From Annulohypoxylon bovei var. microspora (lineage: Eukaryota; Ascomycota; Sordariomycetes; Xylariales; Hypoxylaceae), in contig MU405222.1 in assembly GCA_022836615.1 (NCBI GenBank), forward strand, positions 347,225 through 411,224: 64,000 nt of DNA, read 5' to 3'. Below the pieces are notes generated by a model. That model searched no databases. It was given only the letters and a program-made list of their open reading frames with translations, and was not told the origin of the DNA. The translations under genes were made by a program, and so were the position numbers. This document shows, piece after piece, positions 26,353-36,982 of this stretch; within the stretch, counting starts at the first letter, position 1; every line of letters begins with the position of its first letter.

Positions 26353-27588
26353 ATGGCATCTATTCGCTCTTTAACCGCAGGATCTTTGAGTGTGCTAGGT
26401 CTAGCAGAGTCTGTCCTCGCCGGCGCTCCTAAGACATGCGCGAGCACGTCGCAGCTATCATGTCACAACTCGACTACAGTTGCTGATTTGTGCTGCTTTA
26501 ATTACCCCGGAGGATCGCTATTGCAGACTCAGTTCTGGGATACGGACCCTGCAGTTGGCCCCGATGATTCGTGGACGATCCACGGTCTCTGGCCAGACCA
26601 TTGCGACGGCACGTACGACTCTACGTGCGACAGCAAGCGCGCCTACACCAACATATCCGCCATCCTGAAGGGCTTTGGAGACGACGATCTCCTAACCTAC
26701 ATGGAGACGTACTGGCTGCCGAACGACGGCACAGGGGAGTCGTTCTGGGAGCACGAGTGGGGAAAGCACGGCACCTGCGTGTCGACACTCGAGCCGAGCT
26801 GCTTCACCAACTACCAAGCCACGGAAGAGGTCCACTACTTCTTCAACACGACCGTCAGCCTATTCAAGTCGCTACCGACGTACCAGTGGCTCGCCGACGC
26901 CGGCATCACGCCGAGCTCGAGCACGACGTACAAGCTCTCCGACATCCAGGCCGCGCTGTCCAAGAACCACAACGGCGAGACCGTCTACATCGGTTGCAGC
27001 GGGAGCGCCATCGAGCAGGTCTACTACTACTACAACGTGTACGGCTCGGTTGCCACCGGCCAGTTCGTGCCGACGAGCCCGGACAACAGCGACTCCGGCG
27101 GCTGCCCCAGCACGGGGGTCAAGTACCTGCCGAAGAGCGGCGGCGGATCGACACCCACCACCACCACCACTTCTACGCCGACGACCACGACCTCGGGTGG
27201 GTCTTCACCCACGGCGACCGGAACATTCTCCGGGAAGGGCTACCTAAACGCCGTAACCGGCGGCTCCACGAAAGGCTGCCTCATCAGCAGCGGAGCGTGG
27301 TACACGACCGGGACCTGCGCGACCTTCACAGCCACCTCTTCCGGGAGCGGATTCACGCTGAAGTCGAGCAAGGGCTACTGCACCGTATCCAGCGGGTCAC
27401 TAACCTGCGCCGCGGCCACCACCAGTTCCGACGCCAACGTCTTCGCCGCGGACGGAACCAACCTGGCGAACTCTGCCGGCAACGACTGGTACGCCGACTC
27501 GGTTCCCAGCGGTTCGACCCAGGGCACTGTTTACTCCGCGAAGGGATCGCACGGGACGACGTTGCAAATACAGTGGGCGAGCACCTGA
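26353..27588 (+). CDS. Secreted RNase T2 with C-terminal extension domain
   Basis: Single exon, 411 residues from the ATG at 26353. An in-frame ATG 36 bases upstream would add 12 polar residues before the signal peptide, so it is not preferred. After the signal peptide (about residues 1-24) comes a Cys-rich RNase T2 domain with both active-site segments: WTIHGLWP (His77) and FWEHEWGKHGTC (residues 131-142, His139). The family cleaves single-stranded RNA through a 2',3'-cyclic phosphate. After about residue 275 a Thr/Ser/Pro linker (probably O-glycosylated) leads to a Gly/Ser/Thr-rich module of about 115 residues with four Cys, the extension seen in some fungal T2 RNases. The gene is GC-rich, while both flanks are AT-rich. 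Confidence 0.92.
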   Translation: MASIRSLTAGSLSVLGLAESVLAGAPKTCASTSQLSCHNSTTVADLCCFNYPGGSLLQTQFWDTDPAVGPDDSWTIHGLWPDHCDGTYDSTCDSKRAYTNISAILKGFGDDDLLTYMETYWLPNDGTGESFWEHEWGKHGTCVSTLEPSCFTNYQATEEVHYFFNTTVSLFKSLPTYQWLADAGITPSSSTTYKLSDIQAALSKNHNGETVYIGCSGSAIEQVYYYYNVYGSVATGQFVPTSPDNSDSGGCPSTGVKYLPKSGGGSTPTTTTTSTPTTTTSGGSSPTATGTFSGKGYLNAVTGGSTKGCLISSGAWYTTGTCATFTATSSGSGFTLKSSKGYCTVSSGSLTCAAATTSSDANVFAADGTNLANSAGNDWYADSVPSGSTQGTVYSAKGSHGTTLQIQWAST

Positions 27589-28398
27589 TAGGCGCGCGAT
27601 GGATGCGTGGAGTGCTATATATATATATGACCTATATTCTGTGTAAATACCGTATCTCGTCTTTATGAAGATTCTTGTCTGAATCTACGCCCAGACAGCA
27701 AGGTTAAATGAAGAAACAAAAGCATTATACTTAGTGTATGACTTGCAGGATTAATTCCCGTACAAACGTTTACTGACTGTGGTCCGTACGGTTGACTAAT
27801 CTAGCGTCGTCTACCCAGCAGACCAATATTTGTAAGAATTTTGCGGCCACAGATTCAAAACTCCAACTACCCGTGAAATTGTATTTGATATTACGAGTAG
27901 AATGAGAATAATCTGCATAGGTACCTAGGTAGGTACTAAGTTAGCTACCAATATCCAAGATGTAATAACTGGCTTGCCTTAAGTGGGTTGACTCAAACCC
28001 ACGGTCATTGGCTTCCAATCGCATACCCATCACCTAAGCGGGCACTTAGGACATATAGGTCTAAAAGGATACCTAGTATGCACAAGACACATACCAACAT
28101 CCCTCGGTGAGTTTATCATGTGAATTAGTAGAATATGATGTACATGTTGTGTTTTCGGGGTTACTACTGTTACGTAGACTAATACACTCTTCGTCCTAGG
28201 TAGGATCCCTTGAATAAAAGATCCCCGACGAGAATGACCGCAGACCGCCTTTGATGCATTTTCCAAGCTTCGCCGCCCTTGTGGAAATCCTCATGACTTT
28301 TATTTTCCCTTGGTATTACACATAGCGTGAAATAATTGCACTTTTGACATTGCGCCGTCGTAGCGGTTAATTAGGACTCCTGATCATAAGCATAGAGT
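27589..28398. other. Convergent intergenic region
   Basis: The 3' ends of RNase T2 and Sec61 alpha face each other. A short palindromic motif GGTACCTAGGTAGGTAC is at about 27920-27936. No gene is supported. Confidence 0.5.
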
Positions 28399-30027
28399 TT
28401 ATCCCATAATCATCCCCTTCATCCCAGCAAGATCGCCTTCCTTCGCGGCGATTTCAAAGTAGCCGTAGATAATCCTTCAACGATGTTAGCAAGATACTAC
28501 ATGCGGTATTGTGTAGATAGATACTTACGTGACGGCGAGAAGAGTACCAGTGCCGGAGCCAAGAGCTCCCATGAGATCACTGGCAACTGAGAGCGCACCA
28601 ATGCAGGCACCGCCGAAAGCGGCGGCGGTAGGAATGATGCGCTTCAGCTCCTTGTACATGCTCTGGTCACGATGACCAGCCATGACGAGCCCTTGGTCCT
28701 TCAGCTGCTTGGCAACGTCGCGAGGGCTAGAGCCGGAGACTTCGATCCAGGTCTTAGAGAAGATAGCACATGCGCTAAGCATGTAGGTAATGTATACGGC
28801 GGTGTGGATAGGATCGAGGATAGCGTCGCGGAAGTTAAGCGGGGGAGACATGTAGTAAACTAGACCGGAGATGGCAGAGAGCTGAGCAGACCCTTCTCTT
28901 GCTTCCCAGACACCGAACATGCGAACAAGGAGATTCTCGGAGAAACGAGAGTAGAGCATTTGGCTGATAAGGAAGATGTTGGAAGAGAGCGCGGATTGTA
29001 ACATGATGGGCATGTTAGAGGTATAGAACAGACGGACGGGGTAGGAGCCACGAGCACCTCGCTGGCGAGAAGATTTGACGGGGATTTCGACGCGGAAGCC
29101 CTGGAGATAGATGACAGCGGCGAAGACGGCGAGAGTGGCCAAAAGGTTCATGATGTTGGGCAGGTTCTGGCGGTAGAAGGCCTCCTGCAGAGCACGCTGC
29201 TTGTTGGGCCAGGTCATCAGCAGGTGGAAGAGGGCAATGACGGCGCCTTCGAACTCGGGACCACGGCCAGTGTTGATCGAGGTCGGGGAGAATGCCTTCC
29301 ACATGATAGATTCGCAGATGTTGGTAGCGATAAATAGGGAAATACCACTTCCAAGACCGTAACCCTTCTGTAGAAGCTCATCGAGAAGGATGACAATCAT
29401 ACCAGCGACGACGAGTTGTAGGATGAGAAGGAAGACGATACCAGCACCGAGGTCGGAAGGAGGGCCGTAGAGACCAGTGAAGACATAGACGGTGGCGGTA
29501 CCGGCAGAGAGGATGAAGGCGAAGAGTTTCTGAGCTGTCTGGTAAAGCTCACGATCGGATTTGAGGTCAAGGTTAACATCAATCATGTGAGTGCCAGCGA
29601 GGAGCTGGAAGACCATTCCCGAAGAGATAATTGGCGTAATACCCAATTCCATCAGTGTTCCTCGATTACTCGCCATCATCATTCTCAACCAGTATAGAGG
29701 ATCGGAGGTGTCGGAGGACACGATACCATAAAGGGGCATCTGACTCATGACCAAGAAGATCAGAAGTGTGAGACCAGTCCACATCAACTTTTGGTTGAAC
29801 GGGACCTTGGTCTCTGGTTGTTGAACCTCGGGCAAGAATGCCACGAAGGGTTTGACAAGATCGAGAAACCGTACTGATGAAAATAAGGTCAGCTAGATTG
29901 AAACTCAATGGCAACCGATCCATAGTCGCGTCGCGATCTTGGACAGGCAATAAGGAATACGGAATACAGAATAGGAGCTTGGGGAATAATTAGTAAGAGG
30001 CAAGTAAATGAACTTACGGCTACTCAT
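28399..30027 (-). CDS. SEC61: Protein transport protein Sec61 subunit alpha
   Basis: Three exons: 30018-30027 (10 nt), 28529-29873, 28399-28474; 1431 nt, 476 residues, the typical length for Sec61 alpha. The tiny first exon (ATG AGT AGC C) is supported by a GTAAGT donor and restores the canonical RFLDLVKPF start of the family; without it the frame would begin at an internal Met. The last exon supplies IIYGYFEIAAKEGDLAGMKG. The protein is a ten-helix membrane protein, the pore of the ER translocon; the plug/pore segment GITPIISSGMVFQLL and the cytosolic loop with SSRQRGARGSYPVRLFYTSN are present. It is transcribed away from MOD5 across a 655-bp shared region. No anomaly is seen. Confidence 0.96.
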
Positions 30028-30682
30028 CGTGAATGACGTGACAGACAATACAATAGAAATAAAGGAGAAGGTAGAAGGGAAAATAATAATAGAAATGAGC
30101 GACGAAGGGCCCTCTTGTTAATGTAGAGGTTGTCGCGATGGTTTGTCTCGAATTAAAAGGAGAGGGAGGATTTGGTCGCAGGGCAAATCTGGCATCAAAA
30201 AAATTGAGCCCCAAATTGAACTATGTGTCCCTTATGCGATAGGTGGAGTAAGCTTCTAGGTTAGCTTTGACGTCACGTGCTCCTGCCTCTGATACGTGTA
30301 TCAATTGATCCCGTGCAGCTGCTCTGATGCTTTGGAACATGGGACAGGGGTACACTAAAAAGAAGATTTCGATGGGTCTATGACGGACCCCTACCTGTAC
30401 CTAACCTAAAATGGAAAGCTTCCCCAAAGAAATATTTAACCCTAGCAGGTAGCTGACAAAGGTCTCCGGGGCCAGCTGTGGCTTGAGAATCTAAGCCTTA
30501 GCTAACCTCGTTAGGTACCTAGTTGCTCAGTATTATTTCAACTTTTAAACTTTGTACAAAATAGAAAATAAAAATTCACAACTCATAAACCGATTCAAGT
30601 CTTAACATTGTTAAATTCGTTGAAAATGATATTATGTGTATTTTTATGGGTTTGATTAGCCTCAATGAAGAAATCATAATTC
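30028..30682. promoter_or_regulatory. Divergent promoter region SEC61 / MOD5
   Basis: 655 bases separate the two divergent starts, so both promoters must lie here. The part near SEC61 is pyrimidine/purine skewed; the part near MOD5 (30540-30660) is AT-rich. No specific operator is claimed. Confidence 0.55.
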
Positions 30683-32171
30683 ATGCTAGCATTGGGACAG
30701 CACTTTGTGCGCTTTCTCTCTAGAAATGGTCTGAGAATGGCTACAACATCCCCCCCTAAGGAGCCCCTCGTGGCTATCCTGGGAACAACAGGTACAGGGA
30801 AATCAGATGTAGGCTACATCCTCCGAGCAATTTTCTTAATAATATGTTAAGAGAGACTGATAATAGATGTAGCTTGCGGTAGACTTGGCGCTTAGATTCA
30901 ATGGCGAAATCATCAACGCCGATGCTATGCAGATGTACAAGGGTTTGCCGGTTATTACGAACCAACTTTCGTCTAAGGAACAACGAGGTGTTCCGCATCA
31001 TCTATTAGCATCTATTGACCCTACAGAGCCCACGTGTACTGTTGAAGTGTTTGCGCGCGAGGCCAGAAAGCTCATTCGCGAGATTCGAAGCAGGGGAAAG
31101 CTTCCTATTGTAGTGGGCGGTACTCTTTACTACATCCATGCCCTGCTTTTCGAGGATCATTTGGTCAATTCCCAAGGCATCGACGATGACAGTCTACAGC
31201 ATCGATCCCAGGAAGAGAATATAGCACAATTTCCAATCCTAGACGGACCAACTGATTTGATGTTGGAACGCCTTCGAGAGGTGGATCCTGTCATGGCAGA
31301 TCGGTGGCACCCAGATGATCGGCGCAAGATCAAGCGGTCCCTCGAGATATTTCTCACCACCGGTCAACGGGCATCGGACATATATGCCCAGCAGAAACAG
31401 GCCAAATCACTCTCCAGTCCGGCAAGTGGCCCTTGGCAATCCTTGATGTTCTGGGTGTACACAGACCCCGAAGTATTACGAAAACGGCTAGATAAGAGAG
31501 TGGATAATATGTACGAAAATGGATTGATGGACGAGGTGAGAAGCTTACATGATAGTCGGCGATTACGATCGGACCAGGGAGATGCTGTGAATGTGACTCG
31601 TGGAATATGGCAGTCCATCGGATACAAACAGATGGAACCTTTTCTCGATGCCGAACAAGCCGATTCAAGTCCAAACAAGGTAGACCAGCTAAAAGCAGCC
31701 GGTCTAGAAGAGATGAAGATTGCGACGAGGCAGTATGCTAGATATCAGCTGAGATGGATCCGAACCAAGTCTATTCCGGCGTTCAAAGACTACGCGGCAA
31801 CGGATTATTTGTTCTTGTTGAACAGTTCTAATATCCACAACTTCTCAACTGACGTTCTTGAACCAGCAGCTAAAGTTTGCTCTGGATTCCTCAACGGTCA
31901 GGCTTTGGTCAAACCGGCAGAAATATCTAGCACGGCAAAGGAAGTTTTGTCAGCCTTTGAGAACAGCCATGCACCCTCGTTGGCCATGCTGAAAGTTAGA
32001 ACTTGCGAGATTTGCAACATGTCTCTGCAGTCTGCCGATCAATGGGAGAATCATATCAAGGGACGGAAACACCGTCGTGCTCTTCAAGGAAAGAAGAGAA
32101 CTGCGTTAGTCTGTCTTGGCCAAAAGGAGCAATTTACAGAAAGGCAGCCAGGGCAATTGCCTGAATCTTGA
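30683..32171 (+). CDS. MOD5: tRNA dimethylallyltransferase (Mod5/MiaA family), two in-frame starts
   Basis: Two exons: 30683-30808 and 30873-32171 (64-nt intron). Starting at 30683 gives 474 residues; starting at 30737 gives 456. The enzyme transfers a dimethylallyl group to A37 of tRNAs that read UNN codons. Visible motifs are the P-loop GTTGTGKS right before the intron, INADAMQMYKGLPVITN, VVGGTLYYI, and a C-terminal C2H2-type finger (CEICNMSLQSADQWENH) as in eukaryotic members. The first ATG (pyrimidine at -3) would add an 18-residue basic, hydroxylated segment (MLALGQHFVRFLSRNGLR) resembling a mitochondrial presequence. The second ATG has A at -3 and G at +4. An in-frame TAA two codons before 30683 fixes the upstream limit. 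Confidence 0.92.
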
Positions 32172-32670
32172 ATAACTTCGAGGAACGATGGTACTTACTA
32201 TAGCCGATTATGAAGAATAATCCATCTTGATATAGCATGGATAGATTGTTCGGAATCGCTATCCCTTGTGGTCAGTAGATTATAGTCCATCCATATTCGA
32301 CGAAGAATATCTTGGATATAACTGGATGTTAATTGTATGCAATACTTTGGAATGAGAATAAATTTCTAAGTAAACTAGACATAACTCATCAAAATATTCA
32401 CCTAATTAATTCTTGTGGTGGCTTGTTGGCCTCGGATATTTATATGATACATCCATGCATATGTAAATAGGTACCTAGGTACTACTTCCTAGAATTATGG
32501 GTACTAAGCCTACCTAGTCGAGTACCTAGGTATCAAACCGTTTTATTGGTTACTTACTCCCGGGTGGATCATCAATGGCGCGGGGCGGGGATCTCGGTTT
32601 TGATCTTTGCTCAAGTTCGAGTAATGTTCGTTACGAGATTCCGCCTTTATTGATCATTATCATAGCCAAT
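32172..32670. other. Intergenic
   Basis: AT-rich. Contains paired palindromic motifs GGTACCTAGGTACT (32469-32482) and GTACCTAGGTATC (32522-32534). An in-frame upstream ATG for the next gene sits at 32575 in a weak context. Confidence 0.5.
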
Positions 32671-34260
32671 ATGAAACCCGTCATATATTTCTCACGGGGT
32701 CTATTGGGCTCTCAAAATCATCATGTAGGCTCTAGCACGCACAGTCTAAGCCGCGGTCTTAGTCGGACTTCGATAATACTAGGTCGATTTCCCACCCATA
32801 CTTTCCGTCAGTTCAGCGCCGTTAAACGTAGATCTGTTCTCTGGCCCAATGGATGCAAAGTTACGACTCAAATTATCGGCAAAAATAAAAGAGGACTGAC
32901 AAGTTGGCCAGAGCCGACAGAGCCGACAGAAGCGCCAAGTGATGATTCCTCGCCGATAGATTTAAAAAGCGAGAAGATGGTTCGTGTCCAGAGGCCGTTC
33001 ACAGCTTTAAATAATATCTTTCCTCGCCATTGGCTGCGTGACTCTTGCACTTGCAGCATATGCGTGGACCCCGACTCTGGTCAGAAAAATTTCGGCTCGT
33101 GTGACGTGCCGACCGACCTCCCCATTGTCAAAGCCTCGTTGATTGAGGATGGGGGACTTGATATCACTTGGGGAAATGATTTCTTAAGTGGAGGAAATCA
33201 TGAGTCCCGTTACCTAGCTTCTCAACTTACACCCGGTTCCAAACCTCGCTCATCTAATAAGCTACCTAACTTCACCTTATGGGATAAGGAGACCTTCGAA
33301 AGGGACCGCTTGACCATTGACTACGACGAATGGATGGCTGGTGAAGATGCATTTCTTTCTGGATTACATCGACTCTTTACTCATGGGCTAGTGTTTCTAC
33401 GCAATGTACCATCCTCTGGCGAGTCGGTTGTTTCCATTGCGAATCAGATTGGCCACATACAAGAGACGTTTTATGGCAGGACTTGGGACGTCCGTTCTAA
33501 ACCGAACGCAGAGAATGTGGCCTATACGAGCTCTTTTCTCGGATTGCACCAGGACTTGCTCTACTTGAATAACTCGCCTCGCATTCAATTGCTCCATTGT
33601 CTCGAAAATACTTGCGAAGGTGGCGATTCTCTATTTAGCGATGGTGAAAGAGCTTGCCATCTAACTAAAACTGGGCCTGATTCGATGGTCCATCATCTAT
33701 CTTCCAGAAACATCCGGTACGCGTACTATAAATACGGGCAGCATTACGAAACTTCGCGCAGTATTATCAGCCCTAGACGTTCAACCATCTTTTGGTCTCC
33801 ACCATTTCAGTCCAGTGACCAACCAATGCACCCAACTGTCAACAACCACCAGGCATACCAATGTTGGCTATATGCTGCGAATTTGTTTCGACACTTGCTC
33901 GAAGATGAGCCGTGGGTGTATCAGTATAAGATGAAGCCAGGCGAGTGTGTGTTATTCGATAACCTACGCGTCCTCCACGGGCGGAAACAGTTTGACACCG
34001 CCACGGGGAGCAGGCTACTGAAAGGAACATATATTTCAACAGATGTGTTCATAAGCAAGGTGAAATCCTTGGCCCCCCAATTAATGGCTATTGGCGCGGG
34101 TAATGAAACGTCGTGCCCGCAACAGGCGCTCAACTTTAATCATAAACACTTAGTCTGGGACAAACTTTTGTATGAGGAAAATCCCTCGGTGGTAAGAATG
34201 ATGGGGCGAAACCAGTGGACGATGGCCACGAGGAGCACGAGGTATAAAGGAGGATACTAG
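32671..34260 (+). CDS. Gamma-butyrobetaine dioxygenase-like Fe(II)/2-oxoglutarate oxygenase
   Basis: Single exon, 529 residues from the ATG at 32671 (A at -3). A start at 32575 would add 32 residues in a weak context; the chosen start opens directly on an Arg/Ser-rich, acid-free leader typical of a mitochondrial presequence. An N-terminal Cys-containing domain (PRHWLRDSCTCSICVD) is followed by the oxygenase fold with LGLHQDLLYL (His293, Asp295) and distal LHGRKQF (His436), forming the iron triad. This two-domain layout is that of gamma-butyrobetaine and trimethyllysine dioxygenases of carnitine synthesis. Which of the two reactions it performs is not decided by the motifs; the BBOX-like label is by overall resemblance. 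Confidence 0.85.
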   Translation: MKPVIYFSRGLLGSQNHHVGSSTHSLSRGLSRTSIILGRFPTHTFRQFSAVKRRSVLWPNGCKVTTQIIGKNKRGLTSWPEPTEPTEAPSDDSSPIDLKSEKMVRVQRPFTALNNIFPRHWLRDSCTCSICVDPDSGQKNFGSCDVPTDLPIVKASLIEDGGLDITWGNDFLSGGNHESRYLASQLTPGSKPRSSNKLPNFTLWDKETFERDRLTIDYDEWMAGEDAFLSGLHRLFTHGLVFLRNVPSSGESVVSIANQIGHIQETFYGRTWDVRSKPNAENVAYTSSFLGLHQDLLYLNNSPRIQLLHCLENTCEGGDSLFSDGERACHLTKTGPDSMVHHLSSRNIRYAYYKYGQHYETSRSIISPRRSTIFWSPPFQSSDQPMHPTVNNHQAYQCWLYAANLFRHLLEDEPWVYQYKMKPGECVLFDNLRVLHGRKQFDTATGSRLLKGTYISTDVFISKVKSLAPQLMAIGAGNETSCPQQALNFNHKHLVWDKLLYEENPSVVRMMGRNQWTMATRSTRYKGGY

Positions 34261-34737
34261 GCAACATGATATGACTAAATTAAATAGCAATCGTTATAGT
34301 ATCTAGGCAGATATATGAAAAACATCTTACTCCTAGTGGACAAGCCAAGTGCACGCGTTCATTCTCACCGCTGTCTTCATCTTCGACTCATCTACGAGAT
34401 TTATGGCTATCATCACATTCTACAAGCATCACTCCTCGTCTCTTAGCCTAGTGAGCGAGACTAGGTCGCATCTATTTATATGATGGCTTTCGGTCGTGAT
34501 CGAGGGGTGCTAGGCAACATAGTGTCAATAATGGACCTCCGCATTTAGCCTACAATAACCTCCGGATACCTAAGTGTCTACCCCCATTTCGGCTGGGCCC
34601 GGGCATAGCCGCGCCGAAACCTCCAACGCCGCATTTCCCATCCCGAGATTTCAACCCATTAGCTCCCCGACGACGCCTCCGAGAATCTACACACTCGTCA
34701 TCGACCCCCGCACGACCTCAATCCAGGGCATTTCCCT
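34261..34737. other. Intergenic
   Basis: The 3' regions of the dioxygenase and of the minus-strand unknown gene. The small plus-strand ORF at 34574-34807 has no recognisable feature. Confidence 0.4.
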
Positions 34738-35211
34738 CTACGCAGGTAAGCCATCGCCCTCGGTCGCGGCGATGAGCAGGTGCTCGATCTGCTTTATTAA
34801 GTTTTGAATGTATAGGCTGGTCACGTCGTAGCACAGGCCCGCCTTGTGGCCCGGCGGCTCGCTCTGCAGGTCCACGCCGATCTCCCGCCTAAGGTCGCCC
34901 CACGCGTACCACAGCGCGATGCGGTCCCGCCGCAGCAACTCCAGCTCGTCGGGCGCCCGCTGCCCCGTGCTTGGCCGCGCGAGGTTTGGATGGGGTTTTA
35001 AGTGCGTTTCGACGTCTGTGGCATCGGGGGCCTGCGGCGCGAGCAGGGAAGGAGGAGGAGGAGGCCCGGGTCTGTGCGGATGGGCCTTGGGCGGGCGTGG
35101 CTCCGCGCTGTTTGGGTGCAGCCGCTCGTGCGTGTCGACGGCGGGGATGGTGAGGTGTGATGGGCTGGGTGGGGGATACATTGCGAGCTGCTGTAAGATG
35201 TATGGATGCAT
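34738..35211 (-). CDS. Hypothetical protein, Pro-rich N-terminus
   Basis: Single-exon ORF of 157 residues in a GC-rich patch. Residues 1-80 are Pro/His-rich and probably disordered, with a run of five Pro. Residues 88-150 look folded and helical (LRRDRIALWYAWGDLRREIG, then YIQNLIKQIEHLLIAA). I do not recognise the family. The opposite strand is also open for 123 residues, but that translation is Gly/Ser/Cys/Arg-rich in the manner of an antisense shadow, so the minus strand is preferred. It is the last of six consecutive minus-strand genes (34738-40239). Confidence 0.45.
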   Translation of the reverse strand: MHPYILQQLAMYPPPSPSHLTIPAVDTHERLHPNSAEPRPPKAHPHRPGPPPPPSLLAPQAPDATDVETHLKPHPNLARPSTGQRAPDELELLRRDRIALWYAWGDLRREIGVDLQSEPPGHKAGLCYDVTSLYIQNLIKQIEHLLIAATEGDGLPA

Positions 35212-35668
35212 GTGATGATGATAAATCCCAAAACCTGAGATTGAGCGGCTAATTGATGCTCTCCAAGTTCGTGTGGTTGAGATATGGTGTTGAAGTTGGA
35301 TGGTTGGTTCTGGACATTGTAGGCTGGCTAACCTTCTGCCGGGTTGCCCCTTTCGGGGGTATTTGAGAAGTAATTTTGTCAGTCGACGCTTGCCATGCTC
35401 TTACCCTGTCGATAATATGGAAGCTTCTACACCTTGGAAGATACGGTGTGACTATGATGTCAAATTAAAGTAAATCTTAGTTGTTGGTTTAGTATTACTA
35501 GCAATTCTCGTTGATTTGGCTTAGTCAGCCATCCGAAGCTCCTGAACCCCCGAACCCCCGAACCCCTGAGGCACAAAGATTTCATGGTTTCCTTCTCACA
35601 AGAACAGAATGTCCTCCACAGTAGAATCGTCATAGCACATAATATAATTTGACATCACTCACTATTTC
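35212..35668. other. Intergenic with short tandem repeat
   Basis: Holds about three direct copies of GAACCCCC at 35544-35567. No gene is supported. Confidence 0.5.
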
Positions 35669-36344
35669 TTAGATCTCTCGTTCCCTTCCAACTTTGCAGA
35701 AACCCTCTATTCTGGGCAACAGTACAGACTCGTCATCGAAATCTTCTCCATTCGACTTGCCTCGTTTGATCATGGCTGGGCAGACAACCACCATCTCTTC
35801 CATATTCAGTAAAGCAGGCTTTCCCGGAAGTTTCTCGCTAGGAGGTTTGTTGAATTTCCATGATACCATTGCCGCCTGAGAGCTAATCACCTTGTCCAAC
35901 TTGATTGCTTCATCTAGTAAATTGGCAAGTTCGGCATCATAGGTCTCATTGAATAACGGATCTAACACTGTATGGATCCCATACATAATGTTCTCTTTTT
36001 CACATAGGTCATATGCCACATCTTCGTCAGTCAGTGATTCGCAAACTAGACCCGTTGTTGTGGCGCGCCACGCGTGGAGTTTCTGGATTGCTGTGTGTGT
36101 CATTTTCGGGTCTCTACTCCTCTCTAGATAACGTAATTAATTCGTTAGATATGAATTTTAACATCCGTAGCATTCACTTACTATAAAATAAATTGTCCCA
36201 TAACGTGTCAAAACCCTTCGAGGCACGTCCGGCCCATCGAAACCGGTCGAATATCTTATCCACAAGTACACGCCATATAAACACCTGTACCACTGTAGGA
36301 TGGTTCTCTGGCCGTTTAAGAAACAATTCGTAGTACTTCGGCAT
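35669..36344 (-). CDS. NLR-locus fragment: C-terminal-type domain of a fungal unknown family
   Basis: Two exons: 36182-36344 and 35669-36123 (58-nt intron, GTAAGTG donor, ATCTAG acceptor), 618 nt, 205 residues from the first available ATG at 36344. The start (MPKYYELFLKRPENHP) continues into VVQVFIWRVLVDKIFDRFRWAGRA and, after the intron, LHAWRATTTG. This combination resembles the C-terminal part of a widespread uncharacterised fungal protein family (recognition by pattern, no name given). The same frame is open upstream of the ATG for about 13 codons and overlaps the tail of the NACHT ORF in another frame. That suggests the N-terminal part was lost and the remainder juxtaposed to the NACHT gene. 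Function unknown; it may be a relic. Confidence 0.55.
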
Positions 36345-36357
36345 ATAATCTTCGTAA

Positions 36358-36982
36358 CTAGGTAGTATCTGGAAGGCTCGGATCTTGCAATATTATCTTA
36401 AAGATTTCATTTAACGCAACCCACGAGTTTACGTCTTGGAATAATGCCTTGCCCTTATGTTCGTGTTCTTTTTCCATGTGTGATAAAAGTGACGGTCGTT
36501 GGATGGCAAGGTGATAGATCAGGCCGCGCAGTATAGCTGTCGCATCGTTCAGCCGCTCATCGGTGGTTTGGCAGAAAAAGAAGGATAAAAGATGGGTATC
36601 ATTGGCAGTCTGCTTTAACTCGTCGATGATGCCGCAGAGTAGCATGGTCTTGCCCTTGCCGGGATCACCTTTGATCCAGAGTAAGCTACCGCCGAGGCTG
36701 TCGCGCCATCGCAGAAAATCGGCGTGATGGAGGACCCAGCAATATGAGTCGTGTAGCAGGCCACCTTTTGTCTTTTCGATGCGTTCCTTGTCATGGCGGG
36801 GGTCAGTTAAGTATAGGTCGGCAAGACAGTTGTTCGGATCCCCTTTTCCGCTTGTTAGCGACAGAGAGAATAAGCATTACCTGTTACGTACCAATATTTA
36901 TATTCCCACCAACACTGACAGTCCCAGATCCCGAGTTGCTAATTCCTTTCCCACGGAAGTGATGGGAGGCGTTGTTGGTCAT
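36358..36982 (-). CDS. Truncated NACHT NTPase (NLR fragment)
   Basis: Two exons: 36892-36982 and 36358-36842 (49-nt intron), 576 nt, 191 residues. Exon 1 encodes a Gly/Ser/Asn-rich leader with GSGTVSVGGNINIG. Splicing joins it precisely to DPNNCLADLYLTDPRHDKER, then GGLL and the P-loop GDPGKGKTMLLCGIIDE near residue 85. This is the standard entry into fungal NACHT domains. The ORF stops shortly after EIFKIILQDPSLPDTT, before the Walker B segment (normally LVIDALDEC-like), so no complete NTPase domain remains. It is probably either a truncated gene or the middle piece of a larger gene broken by rearrangement. A nucleoside-phosphorylase-like ORF lies upstream on the same strand. Confidence 0.7.

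Noticed and set aside
26571..27668. 365-codon plus-strand ORF overlapping the RNase T2 gene
   Set aside because: Its Arg/His-rich translation is a frame shadow of the GC-rich RNase gene; no motif or signal.
34844..35215. 123-codon plus-strand ORF opposite the Pro-rich hypothetical gene
   Set aside because: Gly/Ser/Cys-rich translation typical of an antisense shadow; minus strand preferred, though with modest confidence.
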